Source: Notospermus geniculatus (Eukaryota > Nemertea > Pilidiophora > Heteronemertea > Lineidae). Taken from it: a stretch of DNA of 64,000 bases. The notes beneath the pieces were generated by a model that made no database searches, had not been told where the DNA came from, and saw only the letters and a program-made list of their open reading frames with translations. Made by a program: the position numbers and the translations under genes. Where the stretch lies: contig NMRB01000734.1 in NCBI GenBank assembly GCA_002633025.1, positions 65,245 through 129,244 on the forward strand, in the 5' to 3' direction. Position 1 is the stretch's first letter, and each line of letters opens with the position of its first letter. Positions 54,407-64,000 of this stretch are shown here, piece by piece.

Positions 54407-55056
54407 TCCCTTTTCAGATGATACCCTGCTTCCAGTACGGTGATTTTTCTATACTGAGGCTGCAGCCACTTCGCGCCTCATGTGTCACCGGTGTAACGTT
54501 TTTCAGTGAGGCCAGTGTGCCGTTAGACGGAATAAGCAGCGACTTGACAATGGGCGACACAGAGAGAAACAGTGAGTCTGTTTCCCAGTGTGTTCAATGG
54601 GGAATAACGGAGAAAAACGGCCACACGGGAAAATGTTCACCTGTTGACACCCGAATTGGCGTGCAGTGTGCTTTTGGCCGCATCGGCAAGATGGCGTAAA
54701 CGTGCAATTCCCGTATTGGTATTCCAACTTGGTTGGCTAGCAAAGTATTTAATACGACATTGGGTCATATGAATAACGACTAGCAAATGCTTTTTCTTGG
54801 ATTTTGCAATAAACAAATGCACGAGGCAATGCTGTACAAATCTGAAGTAAAAGCACTTGCTAGTCTTTATTCATACTAGTTTACGTGCCGTCGTGAAGTA
54901 ATCGCAAACTGATCGTAAACCCGGTGGATCACCCGCATTAATTTTCCCAATGCCTGTGAAAACCGCACCGTTCACCACAAGCCGCGGCGGAATCCGCTGA
55001 AGTGGAGGCGAAAGGCGGGTCTTGCAGCCCTGTGAAAACCGCACCGTTCGCCGTTC
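54407..55056. other. No gene; GC-rich CCGCGGCGG repeats near the LINE junction
   Basis: GTGAAAACCGCACCGTTC occurs twice (54957 and 55032), and CCGCGGCGGAATCCG occurs at about 54983 and again beyond the LINE at 56288. The LINE therefore appears to have landed inside, or next to, a GC-rich repeat. Confidence 0.5.
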
Positions 55057-56287
55057 ATGGTTTTATTAGATCTTTCTGCTGCCTTTGATACCGTGAAACA
55101 TGATGTACTTATTGAGCGCCTTCAGTTTCGGCTCGGTGTGTGTGGCACAGCTCTAGAATGGTTTCGCTCTTATCTCGCCGATCGGAGACAGTGTGTGCTT
55201 TTTGGGCAGAGCAGGTCTGATGAGTCTGTGTTGGACACCGGGGTTCCGCAGGGTTCGGTGCTCGGGCCTGTTTTGTTCAGCGTGTACACCTCTCCGCTCG
55301 GGGATATAATGAGACGCCATGGTATTTCCTATCATTTGTACGCTGACGACACTCAGTTACCTTTCATTTTCACCGTTTGATGCCCAGGAGAAGCGTATGC
55401 GGCAGGGGTCTTGTATAGCAGAGGTCCGAGGCTGGATGGCCGAAAACTTCCTATGTCTTAACGACCACAAGACTGAGTTCCTGCGTTTCTCACGTTCTGT
55501 TGCGGATGTGTCCGGCGTTCTCAGTGTTCGTGTGGGCGACTCGGATGTTCCTGTCTCCCTACAGGCTAGGAATCTCGGAGTCGTCCTCGATTCGGCACTG
55601 TCGATGAGGGCACACATCTCCAGTGTTTGTCGTTCTACACGTTATCACCTTCGGAGAATCGGACTCATCAGGAAGTACCTGACACAGTCCGCGACGGAGC
55701 AACTTGTTCACTCCCTGGTGACTTCCAGATTCGATTACTGTAACTCGCTTTTATTTGGACTGTATTCGTATGAGTTAGATAGGCTTCAACTTGTCCAGAA
55801 TACAGCTGCCAGGATTGTCACCAGAACCCGCAGATCTGAGCACATTACCCCGGTTTTACGCAGTTTACACTGGCTCCCTGTTCAGCAGCGTATTCATTTT
55901 AAAGTTTTACTGCTTGTTTTCAAAGCCCTTTATCATCTCGCTCCTTCTTCTCTCTCTGATTTAGTCAGCTTTTATGTTCCTAGGAGAAATCTTCGCTCCT
56001 CCAACGGCTTTTTACTAGTACACCACGATAGACGTGGCGTTTCCAAGAGATACGGCGAACGTTCTTTCTTTTACGCTGCCCCGCTTTTATGGAATGCGTT
56101 ACCTGTTGAAATCCGCTCTATCACGAACCTTGCATACCTTTTTAGAGTTGCCTTTGATTGCTAATTTGTCAGGTTTTTATTGAAATTCTTTAACTCTTTT
56201 ATCTGCTCATGTACTCAGCGCAACTGATCACGCTTGTGTGGATTTTATGCGCTTTACAAATATATTATCTTTATCTTTATCTTTAAA
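55057..56287 (+). pseudogene. 5'-truncated non-LTR retrotransposon (CR1/Jockey-like LINE), RT fragment and 3' end
   Basis: The first frame encodes LLDLSAAFDTVKHDVL, GVPQGSVLGPVLFSVYTSPL and YHLYADDTQL, i.e. conserved RT blocks including the YADD catalytic box. A frameshift near 55360 leads into QARNLGVVLDSALSMRAHIS, SRFDYCNSLLFGL, QNTAARIVTRTRRSEHITPV, LHWLPVQQRIHFKVLLLVFK and ERSFFYAAPLLWNALPVEIR, ending at 56164. These are the usual post-RT motifs of CR1/L2/Jockey-group LINEs. The sequence ends with a TTTATC microsatellite tail at about 56265-56287. The 5' half (endonuclease) is missing. Degenerate but fairly young. Confidence 0.9.
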
Positions 56288-56508
56288 CCGCGGCGGAATC
56301 CGTTGTAGTGGAAACGGGCCTTCAGGAACCGAGAGCATTTATACTCACTTCGAATGCAGGTGGAGACTGGTGTTCGCAGTCCTCCACAAACCTGTTCTAA
56401 GAACACCTGGTAACAAAGGAGCCATACGAGATTTTTCTCTCAATGAGCAATTCACCATATTGTTGGTTTCCTCTACTGCTTAGGCTAATACGTACGCTGA
56501 ACCAAATG

Positions 56509-57518
56509 CAGGGCTCCCACCACAAAATGGCCAAAATAGTATAGGAAATATTCCAAGAATTTAAGAGAAATATAGGAAAAACATAGGAAATTTCCAAGCA
56601 ATTTTGATCAAATTTAACATGAAATACTGTCCTTAAGATCCGATGAAACAAGGTTTCGTAGACTCGGGACCCAGTCGTTGTGTCGCTCCGGCCGCCGCAC
56701 TACACTCCACTCCGTTTGTGGAGTGTAGTGCGGCGGCCGGAGCGACACAACGACTGGGTCCCGAGTCTAAGGTTTCGTGGCTGCCGTCCATGTCATGTTT
56801 TTCTCGACTGCAATGGAACCTGGAACTGATGTCCGCTGCTTTGTTCGTACCCTTAAAACGTTAAGCGGCATGCTCAATTTAGGCATCAAGTCCCATGTCC
56901 AGTCAGTCCAGTTTTGTTAACATTCCCATGACTCGGGCAACGGTAGGACATGAAAAGGAAAGATCAGGGCCGGATCCAGGATTTCCTCAAGGGGGTGGGT
57001 TCTGATGGTGGAGGCCAGTGGACTCGAGCGTGCCAAACACATGCGCTTCACTGGCACCGATTTGGCGGGGGGTCCCCCAGGAAAATTTTGAAAATCAAAA
57101 GCTCTGAAAAGCGATTTCCCGGCATCTGAGGTTGAGAAAGTCCGATGCCACGCCTCTTAATGCCTATCTACACCATCAACATTTCAAAAACATCCAGTTG
57201 CAACATTTCCAAAACACCCCCTCTGTATCTGCCCCTGAAGAAGTGCGAGATCTGAGAATACATAACATTAAAAAGAACGAAAAGATGTACGCTTTCACAA
57301 CAAATGGTATTCCGATTTGACACTATGCCATTTTTCAATGCAGTTTTTAAGATTTGTTTGTTAAAAAATTGATGGTTGATGAAAAAAGCCTCAAAATATA
57401 GGAAATATCCTTGAAAATGCTAGAAATATAGGAAGTATAGGAATATAGGAAATATACCGGCCAAAAGTCCAGAAATATAGAAAAAATAGGAAATATAGGA
57501 GCGGTGCTGGGAGCCCTG
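56509..57518. mobile_element. hAT-like nonautonomous element
   Basis: The ends are CAGGGCTCCCACCAC and the inverse of the right end, CAGGGCTCCCAGCACCGC; CAGGG starts are usual for hAT. Subterminal regions are full of ATAGGAAATAT-type motifs in both orientations. The flanks share CAAATG (56503-56508 and 57520-57525), offset by one base on the right, so an 8-bp duplication is not clean. A perfect hairpin (56660-56768) is nested in it. No coding capacity. Confidence 0.65.
56660..56768. mobile_element. Perfect 51-bp-arm hairpin with 10-bp target duplication
   Basis: Arms 56660-56710 and 56718-56768 are exact inverse complements, separated by TCCGTTT. The start is AGACTCGGGACCCAGTCG. AAGGTTTCGT flanks the hairpin on both sides (56650-56659 and 56769-56778). 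The identity of the arms and of the 10-bp duplication indicates a recent insertion. It is 109 bp long and has no coding capacity. Confidence 0.9.
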
Positions 57519-57577
57519 TCAAATGACACATTTGACAACCCATAGTTTCTATGGTTAAGTTGCCCATTAGAAAGCCA

Positions 57578-58374
57578 GGCGCGATATGCACAAAACATCT
57601 TAAGTGTGATTTTTTGAGAATTTCCCAAAGAATTTCCTTAAGTAATCATCCTTAACCTGAGTGGTATGCACAAAGCATCTTAAGATGAGAATTTTCTTAA
57701 AAATCTCCTTAACTTTAAGGTACCTCATCAAGATTCATAAGTGAAAATGTTGTCCCTATTTCCAGCAAAAAATACAGAAATTGTGTCTCTTTGACCTATT
57801 CAAAGATGTAGAACAGCATCATTTCTTCATAGCTCTTATTATTGTTGGTTACACTGAAGATAATGAAGTGAGAGGGTGGTACGGGTACCAATGATAATTC
57901 GGGACAGTGAAAATCCTTTTGATTTTGGCTTGGGTGAGGGGATTTCACTTTGATGGAACGGGAATACTCTTCATTTAATATCAATCTTCTTGCTGCAGAT
58001 AGATTGACAGAAGCCACGTAGTTCCTGCCTTACTAAGAGAAATCCTACTGAGTTGAGAAAATTCCGATTACTTATGAAAATCCTTAACGTGTGCAACCAT
58101 GTGCTCTTGAAGCAGGGATTCCCTAGGCATTCCCAGTGTGAGCTATTGTAAGAGCGAATTCTATTGGCTAACGCACGGGCTAAATTTAGCTCTAGGCCTA
58201 AGAGAAATCCTACTGAATTGAGGAAATTCCTATTACTTAAGCAAATTCTCAGCTCAGGAAATTCGTAAGGTGCTTCGTGCATACCACTTGAATGATTTCC
58301 TTAGCCAAGAATTATTTTACGAGGTTAAGGATAATCTTACACTTAATATAAGGATTTTTTGTGCATACGGGGCC
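57578..58374. repeat. Long inverted-repeat element with GGCCCCGTATGCACAAA-type ends
   Basis: GGCGCGATATGCACAAAACA at the left and TTTTTTGTGCATACGGGGCC at the right are inverted. The inner regions contain many CTTAAG / TCCTTA / TAAGGA phrases in both orientations and a duplicated AGAGAAATCCTACTGA(A/G)TTGAG (about 58036 and 58201). It resembles the 50079-50830 element in its ends. Confidence 0.6.
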
Positions 58375-58379
58375 AGGCA

Positions 58380-58935
58380 TTCAGAGACCCAACTCGCACA
58401 AGAAACCTCTCACGTGGAGCCATGATATGCCAGTCTGACATGGCTGATTTGGCGGGAACAAGAGCCGAGTCGCTCTGACCATGCTCACGATAGCACCACT
58501 CCACAGACACGACAGTATACATGTAGGCCTAGTAGCCTACCATGCCTACCGTACTTTTCACAGAGAGAATTCTCGCGTACACACTGTAAATTGTACCCAT
58601 TAGCTAAGTGGAGATTGTGCAAACAGTATAGGTTACTTCCAAAATAAACTTGAAAACTTACCTGTGGCTAACTTACCACGCCATCCTTCTATAGCGTAAG
58701 TGCAATGCCCGGGGTGCAATGAACGTGATGAACAACCTTTTGCTGCAAATCCTAGATACCGGTCCTCCGTTGCAATGGCAAGGACAATCCAGCTGCTTTG
58801 AGCACGATTCGATTGGGTGGAAAACTGCCACACTATTCCACGAGTCGGGTGAAATCGATTTGTATAGCCATAGAGATACATACGCTCAGCAGATGCAGCT
58901 AATAAGTAACTTTCAAACGCTTGATCATGTCCATC
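58380..58935. other. No confident gene
   Basis: A minus-strand frame at 58900-58633 ends near GTAAG signals (GGCGTG/GTAAGT and CACAG/GTAAGT), so an exon is possible. The protein text is not recognisable. Confidence 0.3.
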
Positions 58936-59301
58936 GGGTAGACATTAACTAAGGAGCTGTAGAGGCATATGTCTAAAAATAGCCATACCACGTGATAGAA
59001 ACAGAGCCATGTGATATGATTAGATCCACGTGGTTATTTTGGCGGGAAACATGGTTGAATTGGGAGAATATCAGACTGCCACCGCGCCACTTCAGCTGGT
59101 CTGGCAGGCTTGCCAAGATAACTTTATAAAGCGGTGTAAAATTGTTCAACTTGGGATGTTGTTTCAAAGAAGGGGCTTAATGTAGCAACCATTTCGGCAT
59201 AAATGTCCGGGGGGGAGTAACCCCTTTTTCTGCAGATATTTTTAATAACACTGCGAGTGCCAAATTTTATCCATAGGCCTATTCACGAAATGCCTCTAGT
59301 A

Positions 59302-59684
59302 CAGCAGACCCCTCCCAGCCCCAGCTCCCCTATAGGTTTCTTTGGATGCCATACCCTGTATAGGCCTAGGCCTAGCGGGGGCAGGAGGGCATTTCCCCCT
59401 GACCCCGAATAAAACTGGACAAAACAAATTTTTCCTCCAAAAGGTCATTTCCCCTCTTCAAGATTTAAGCTATATGTCATGTGGTGTCAGATGTGGAGCA
59501 GACCCCTCCCAGCCCCAGCTCCCCTCTAGGTTTCTTTGGATGCCATACCCTGTATAGGCCTAGGCCTAGCGGGGGCAGGAGGGCATTTCCCCCCGACCCC
59601 GAATAAAACTAGACAAAACAAATTTTTCCTCCAAAAGGTCATTCTCTTCAAGATTTAAGCTATGTCATGTGGTGTCAGATGTGG
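59302..59684. repeat. Two tandem copies of a 195-bp unit
   Basis: AGCAGACCCCTCCCAGCCCC starts the unit at 59302 and 59497. Both copies carry CCATACCCTGTATAGGCC and end in GTGGTGTCAGATGTGG. Differences are few. Confidence 0.9.
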
Positions 59685-59991
59685 GGAACATCTGGGAGAA
59701 TCTAGATTTTCAATTTTGGGGGGGAAGACCCCCAGACACCCCTCCCAGTGCATGCACGGAAGGGTCGTTCAGGGCCGGATCCAGGATTGACAGAAGGGGG
59801 GGCGTAGCTCGACGTCGCCCGACGGAGGTGGTGAACACCGAAAGCAGGAAGCCCAAACGGGGGGTCTGGGGCCCTCCCTCAGAAAATTTGACAATTTTAT
59901 GTGCTTTCAGATGCATTTTCCTGGCATCTGACAGCAAAATACTTGAATTTTTATGAGATAAAATTTTTCTGGTTAAAAAAATCACAACACT

Positions 59992-60300
59992 ACGCCCCCA
60001 CGGATCCGGCCGCCCTGGGCTTCGCCTCCAGACTAAATCAACTTTGCTCCCCCTACCTTAAAACTGGCTACGCCCCTGACAAACAACGCAATTTTGCACA
60101 AGAGAAGTTGGCGGAGATTGCTCGTCTCACCACTACAACTAAGAAGATTGAATAAATGAAGCCATCACCGTTATCGAAATGTTATTCGTCGACAAACCAG
60201 GTGAACTCTTCATGTCAATACAACAAACACATAGCCACGTGGTCTTGTTGACAAATTAACTTTAAGCCAATCTTCATTGGTCAGAATTTCTCATTAGATA
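59992..60300. repeat. Direct repeat of about 310 bp, copy 1
   Basis: From CGCCCCCACGGATCCGGCCG to TTTCTCATTAGATA. It is nearly identical to 60417-60724. Confidence 0.9.
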
Positions 60301-60410
60301 GAAATAGAAATAGAAATAGAAATGGAGTTTATTGATCCGTATGAATTAGTTCACATTGGATGAAGTACAATAAACTTTAGTGATACAGTAAAATAGGGGA
60401 GGGCCGTACG
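60301..60410 (-). repeat. Retroposon tail with (ATTTCT)n
   Basis: On the minus strand the text ends in CAATAAACTCCATTTCTATT followed by repeats of TTTCTA. This looks like the 3' end of a LINE or SINE. It separates the two copies of the 310-bp repeat. Confidence 0.5.
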
Positions 60411-60416
60411 CCCCCA

Positions 60417-60724
60417 CGCCCCCACGGATCCGGCCGCCCTGGGCTTCGCCTCCACTAAATCAACTTTGCTCCCCCGACCTTAAAACTGGCTACGCCCCTG
60501 ACAAACAACGCAATTTTGCACAAGTGAAGTTGGCGGAGATTGCTCGTCTCACCACTACAAAGCTAAGAAGATTGAATAAATGAAGCCATCACGGTTATCG
60601 AAATGTTATTCGTCGACAAACCAGGTGAACTCTTCATGTAAATACACCAAACACATAGCCACGTGGTCTTGTTGACCAATTAACTTTAAGCCAATCTTCA
60701 TTGGTCAGAATTTCTCATTAGATA
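60417..60724. repeat. Direct repeat of about 310 bp, copy 2
   Basis: Second copy of 59992-60300, in the same orientation, with a few substitutions. Confidence 0.9.
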
Positions 60725-60875
60725 TGCCATTTCCTACGTCACTATCTCATTTAATATTCATGTTCTGACATCGTCATCTCATTTGGAGGCATATGCCTCT
60801 TCAGCTCCTTAGTTAATGTCTCTTACAGTACTGGTATTTTGTTGTGATTGCCTGGATGGCATTCTAGGGTCAATC

Positions 60876-60947
60876 CAAAGTTGCTCGAAAATAGCATGGA
60901 AGTTTCAACAACTTCTCTGTCACACCCATGTTCAGGCTGTCACCAGA
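60876..60947. repeat. Short repeat shared with 62915-62977
   Basis: CAAAGTTGCTCGAAAATAGC through CACCCATGTTCAGGC occurs here and at 62915-62977 with one or two differences, in the same orientation. The intervening 2 kb is not duplicated. Confidence 0.85.
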
Positions 60948-61289
60948 AAAATGTCACAGACTTGTGGGTCTAGACGCCCATGCACATCATGAGGGTGAGG
61001 GGGTATTGCGGGACCTCACAAGAAAGCCTACGGAACAAGGGCGGAACACTGAACAGACAACTCAAAGGCTATATATCCAATGATATGAGTTTATGTAAAA
61101 ACTGCCCAGTTCTCATACATGTCACCGTTCCACTTACTTGGCAAACGACAGAATCAAAAGTAGTTCTTAGGGAAATGCACATGCTTCCAACACCGGTAAT
61201 ACATTTACAAACAACTTCACTACGATCGGTGACACTGACAGTGACCCTGGCACACATTACAACAAAAGATCCCTTAGAAAAATATCCTT

Positions 61290-61510
61290 TAGAAATTCTA
61301 TAAAAAAATCTAAAGAAACTCTACAGAGATTCTATCAAAATTTTCTATAGAAAAACCTTTAGAAAAATATAGAAATATTTATAGAATTTCTTTAGACTTT
61401 ATATAGAATATCCTATAGAAATATCTATAGAATTTCCTATAGAAGAAGCAATAGAATCTCTATACAATTCTATAGAGAACGTCTATAGAATTTCTATAGA
61501 ATTTTAAAAG
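61290..61510. repeat. AT-rich repeat of TCTATAGAAATT phrases
   Basis: Many imperfect copies of CTATAGAATTTC and its complement form a low-complexity block that can fold on itself. Confidence 0.8.
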
Positions 61511-61684
61511 CGTTGTATGGGTTTAATATATGGGAAAACATGTGGAGGAACCAGTATTGTTTCTTCTACCTGTTTGTATATTCCTGAGAATTGAAGTAAA
61601 TGCACACAATAATACACAACTGAATTACACAAGATATCCTGTGACCTGAATATCCTCAACTTCAGTGTATACCGGTAGGCCTAC

Positions 61685-61840
61685 ATGACACACTTTCACA
61701 TTTTTTTCCCCAAAATCGCGTTGTCACGGATAATTCGAACATATTTCAAATCTCAACTTCTATGAATTGAAATATGACACACTTTCACTGCTTTTGTCCA
61801 GAAATCGGGTTGTCACTGTCGATTCAAACATAGGTTATAT
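61685..61840. repeat. Two tandem copies of a 90-bp unit
   Basis: TGACACACTTTCAC ... GTTGTCAC ... GATTC/AATTCGAACATA occurs at 61685 and 61775 with moderate divergence. Confidence 0.7.
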
Positions 61841-61923
61841 TAGATCCTGCATTAAAGCAAACTATCCGACATGTCCGAGCAAGTCCTTTTAAGTCATCTT
61901 TAGGCCCCTGTTCCTGTTCCCAA

Positions 61924-62118
61924 CTACCCGAGCAAGTCTTTCAAATCATCATCAGGTCCCTGTTCCTGTTCCCCATCCTCATCCTGTCCTTTCTCTTTTT
62001 CTGCTGCCTTAGCCTCCTCAGCCTTCGCCTCTTCCGCTTTCTTTGTTATCTCTTTTAATTTGTTCGATAGCGAGCTCTTCACGGCAGTGATATCAGCGCT
62101 GGGAAACTTCCTTCTCGT
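61924..62118 (-). CDS. Last exon of an acidic-tail protein, disrupted at its 5' edge by a foldback
   Basis: The minus-strand frame reads RRKFPSADITAVKSSLSNKL, KEITKKAEEAKAEEAK, AAEKEKGQDEDGEQEQ and PDDDLKDLLG, then a stop at 61924. A charged helix followed by an acidic tail suggests a real protein C-terminus, but I do not recognise the family. Just upstream of the foldback (minus sense) lies a strong acceptor, CATCTGTTTTTCAG (62289-62276). Before the foldback inserted, that acceptor would have been two or three bases from the exon text starting ACGAGAAGG. The gene may be dead, or spliced through the insert. Confidence 0.5.
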   Translation of the reverse strand, partial: TRRKFPSADITAVKSSLSNKLKEITKKAEEAKAEEAKAAEKEKGQDEDGEQEQGPDDDLKDLLG

Positions 62119-62274
62119 TAAAGCCGGTGACAGACTAGCGCGACGCCGCGCGGAGCTAAGCGTTTTCTTTTGTGTTTTCAGGCACCACTGAGCACCATGT
62201 GCAGTGGAGCGCAAAAACACAAAAGAAAACGCGTCGCTCCGCGTCGCATACGCACTAGTCTGTCACCGCCTTTA
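62119..62274. mobile_element. 156-bp foldback with TAAAGCCGGTGACAGACTAG ends
   Basis: The left end TAAAGCCGGTGACAGACTAG and the inverse of the right end TAAAGGCGGTGACAGACTAG match. The arms continue through GCGACGCCGCG / CGCGTCGC and AAAACACAAAAGAAAACGC. GT flanks both sides. No coding capacity. Confidence 0.8.
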
Positions 62275-62279
62275 GTCTG

Positions 62280-63430
62280 AAAAACAGATGAAAAACCACT
62301 TTATGCAATGATCGCTGTGAAAAGAATTGGAAGTGCATAATGCACATTTCTGAACTTGGCATTTAAAAATGATTTTTGCATAGACACAGGAATCAACAAA
62401 GAGAGGCCCAGTGCATAGTATACTGTAGTCAGTCATCAAAATGGGATTGGGCCTACTTTGAACCCCGAAATTGGAGTGTTCTGAGGCTTGAATCTGAACT
62501 GCCAGTATTACACGAGGGGCCACATGTGGCAAACATAGAAATCAGGAACGACCATCGCCATGTTTTAAACGCCCATCCGCCATGTTTCAACTCTCTCAGC
62601 GCAGTTGGCTGCGCCGAGTTAAATGCAATGATACCATCCTTTGGCGGCTTAATCTTGCACGTTGGAGACATAACTCGAGAATCAACATGTCGGTCTTTGC
62701 TGCCACTGCAGAGAGAGTCCTGAAGAAAAGAGTACCGGTACTTTAAAAGTTAAGTGGTAATCACCTGGCTTTAAAGTGAAAGTTCAATCACAGATGAAAC
62801 ACTTCCTTAAGCCGACATCATGCATGGCATCACATTGGTATTGGGAACAGCTCAGTCAGAGTTCTTGAAAGATCCAAATTTTCCTGCATTGGCTTGGCAT
62901 TAAATTTCTCAATGCAAAGTTGCTCGAAAATAGCATGGGAGTTTCAACAACTTCTCTGTCACACCCATGTTCAGGCAACATGATGTTTTTGTGCAATCCC
63001 AGGTGACTGCTAAAAGGACACACAAAACAACATGTTACCCAACAATTATTCCGTCACCGCAAGAATGTTGTTTCTTTCCACTTACACTTTCCACAGATGA
63101 TTCATACGTTGGACGAATTCTTTTAATTCTTTCACCAGAGCTTGGGCTTCTGAAAATATAGAGAAAATTGTTATACCCGGTACCGGTACATTAAAAATTA
63201 AAACGTACATGTAATATCATTCTTCAATCAATGTGAAATTTTTGGTGGACAAAGTGCCCATTAAAAAGTTCTTTCAGATAAAACGTCGTTCTTAGTGAAA
63301 CATTGTTTCAGCCAGCGTTTTAAATGTTAAAACGTGCCAAGGCCTGCACATGCTAGAATAAAATGCATTTCAGCGTTAAAACTGTTTGAAAAAATGGGCC
63401 TGTTATAGTTGTAACCTCTGCGAGTAAATC
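62280..63430. other. No confident gene
   Basis: A minus-strand frame at 62671-62453 (MSPTCKIKPPKDGIIAF...) could be a first exon, but it has no recognisable domain. The second copy of the short repeat lies at 62915-62977. Confidence 0.35.
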
Positions 63431-63453
63431 CAGAACGTGATATTCATGTATTA

Positions 63454-63579
63454 CAATATATACACGGTATATTGCAGTTATGTAAATGCTCCAGTTTTTC
63501 TTCAATTTGTAATATTTTCTCATTTTACCTGATGAGGGCTAGCAGGATGCTGCCGAAAACGTTTGTACCGTGTATATAA
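63454..63579 (+). repeat. Penelope-like repeat with hammerhead-ribozyme-like core
   Basis: CTGATGAG at about 63531 is followed by a hairpin (GGC-T-AGCA, GGA, TGCT-GCC), then GAAAACG. This matches the CUGAUGA - stem II - GAAA core of a hammerhead ribozyme. Downstream TACCGTGTATATA is the exact complement of TATATACACGGTA about 110 bp upstream, but the upstream partner is not directly adjacent to the core as a minimal ribozyme would need. Hammerheads of this kind are known in Penelope-like elements. No RT is seen here. Confidence 0.4.
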
Positions 63580-63580
63580 A

Positions 63581-63911
63581 GTGCTTTTCAGAATGTCCAG
63601 TCATTTTTGCACTAATTTTACCTTGCAATGGAACCTAACCACAAACCACAAATTGTCCAGTTACGGTACGTGTGCATGCCGATTTAACGGATTTAACCTA
63701 ACCACAAACCACAAATTGTCCAGTTACGGTACGTGTGCATGCCGATTTAACGGCTGACCGGCTTCTAATAATAGGACCTAGTTCAGGTCTATACTCTGAT
63801 TCAAGATAATCATGCAATCATGCACACGTAACTGGCCCTTTTGTGGTGTGTGGTTAGGTTCCATTGCCAGGTAAAATGAGTGCAAAAATGACTGGGCATT
63901 CTGAAAAGCAC
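63581..63911. repeat. Inverted repeat with internal 63-bp tandem duplication
   Basis: GTGCTTTTCAGAATGTCCAG through ACGTGTGC (63581-63675) is inverted at 63822-63911 with few differences. Between them, AACCTAACCACAAACC to GATTTAACGG is duplicated in tandem (63632 and 63695). Confidence 0.8.
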
Positions 63912-64000
63912 TCTAGTGTAATATATAGAGACATATCATATTCTGCATTTGCTCGCTTCTTTGGTTTTATAAATGTACCTCGCTACCAAAACCTCTGCGA

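Larger units (their letters stand above)
58941..60820. mobile_element. 1.9-kb unit bounded by 31-bp inverted repeats
   Basis: GACATTAACTAAGGAGCTGT at 58941 continues through AGAGGCATATG. The inverse of 60790-60820 is identical over 31 bp with one mismatch. The interior holds local duplications (59302-59684, 59992-60724). No transposase is seen and no flanking duplication is clear, so it could be a nonautonomous transposon or an inverted duplication. Confidence 0.6.

Noticed and set aside
56509-57518. A clean 8-bp hAT target duplication
   Set aside because: The flanks share CAAATG but offset by one base, so the duplication is not exact. Only the CAGGG ends support hAT.

Overview
The window is eukaryotic nuclear DNA. 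Genes are split by GT-AG introns, coding density is low and transposable elements of many classes are nested in one another. The abundance of TACATGTA and of GGCCTA / ACCGGTAGGCCT text, and the mix of element families (EnSpm/CACTA, BEL/Pao, Ty3/gypsy, Helitron, pogo, CR1/Jockey-like LINE, hAT- and TTAA-type elements, many foldbacks), suggest a marine invertebrate, most likely a deuterostome (echinoderm, hemichordate or amphioxus). That placement is an inference from texture, not from a diagnostic gene. There is one assembly gap (24040-24346) and a few single Ns (16702, 36874, 42992, 45392). No prokaryotic feature, CRISPR array or rRNA is visible.

Layout. 1-6 kb: a SAM-like exon and a DDE-type transposase gene, both minus strand. 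The transposase carries one in-frame TGA and a 1036-bp element whose removal restores its reading frame. 6-13 kb: hairpins, a tRNA-like sequence, a transposase exon, a BEL/Pao scrap and a three-exon gene start with a Cys-rich N-terminus. 13-15.3 kb: a TA-flanked foldback and a BEL/Pao integrase tail. 16-23 kb: two minisatellites, a pogo-like remnant and a dead SAM/PWDKM-type gene with a TTAA-flanked element in its intron. 23-25 kb: an element full of CGACCGTCGGG, the gap and a coiled-coil gene tail. 25.7-28.8 kb: a second, frameshifted transposase gene, interrupted by a 587-bp element with a 9-bp target duplication.

28.8-43.4 kb is the centrepiece: a candidate 14.5-kb EnSpm/CACTA-like transposon. 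It has matching terminal inverted repeats, TGGGT/ACCCA-rich subterminal regions at both ends, an ~840-residue zinc-finger transposase with one frameshift, and a nine-exon accessory gene encoding a 462-residue SAM-domain protein. All eight splice junctions of the accessory gene agree in phase, and the transposase ORF sits inside its second intron on the same strand.

43.4-54 kb holds duplicated gypsy integrase tails, another transposase relic, and a Helitron coding fragment split by a 752-bp element with a 5-bp target duplication. A dispersed family with palindromic ends has copies both inside and outside the giant element. 53.8-56.3 kb holds a Lys/Glu-rich gene and a 5'-truncated LINE. 56.5-64 kb is a patchwork of inverted-repeat elements, local duplications and the last exon of an acidic-tail gene that has a foldback at its splice acceptor.

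There are few convincing host genes (53.8-54.4 kb, 61.9-62.1 kb, perhaps 7.1 and 24.4-25.2 kb). At four places an insertion can be proved from the sequence alone, because taking it out with one copy of the target duplication restores an older coding frame or repeat (3.96, 26.57, 31.84 and 50.08 kb).
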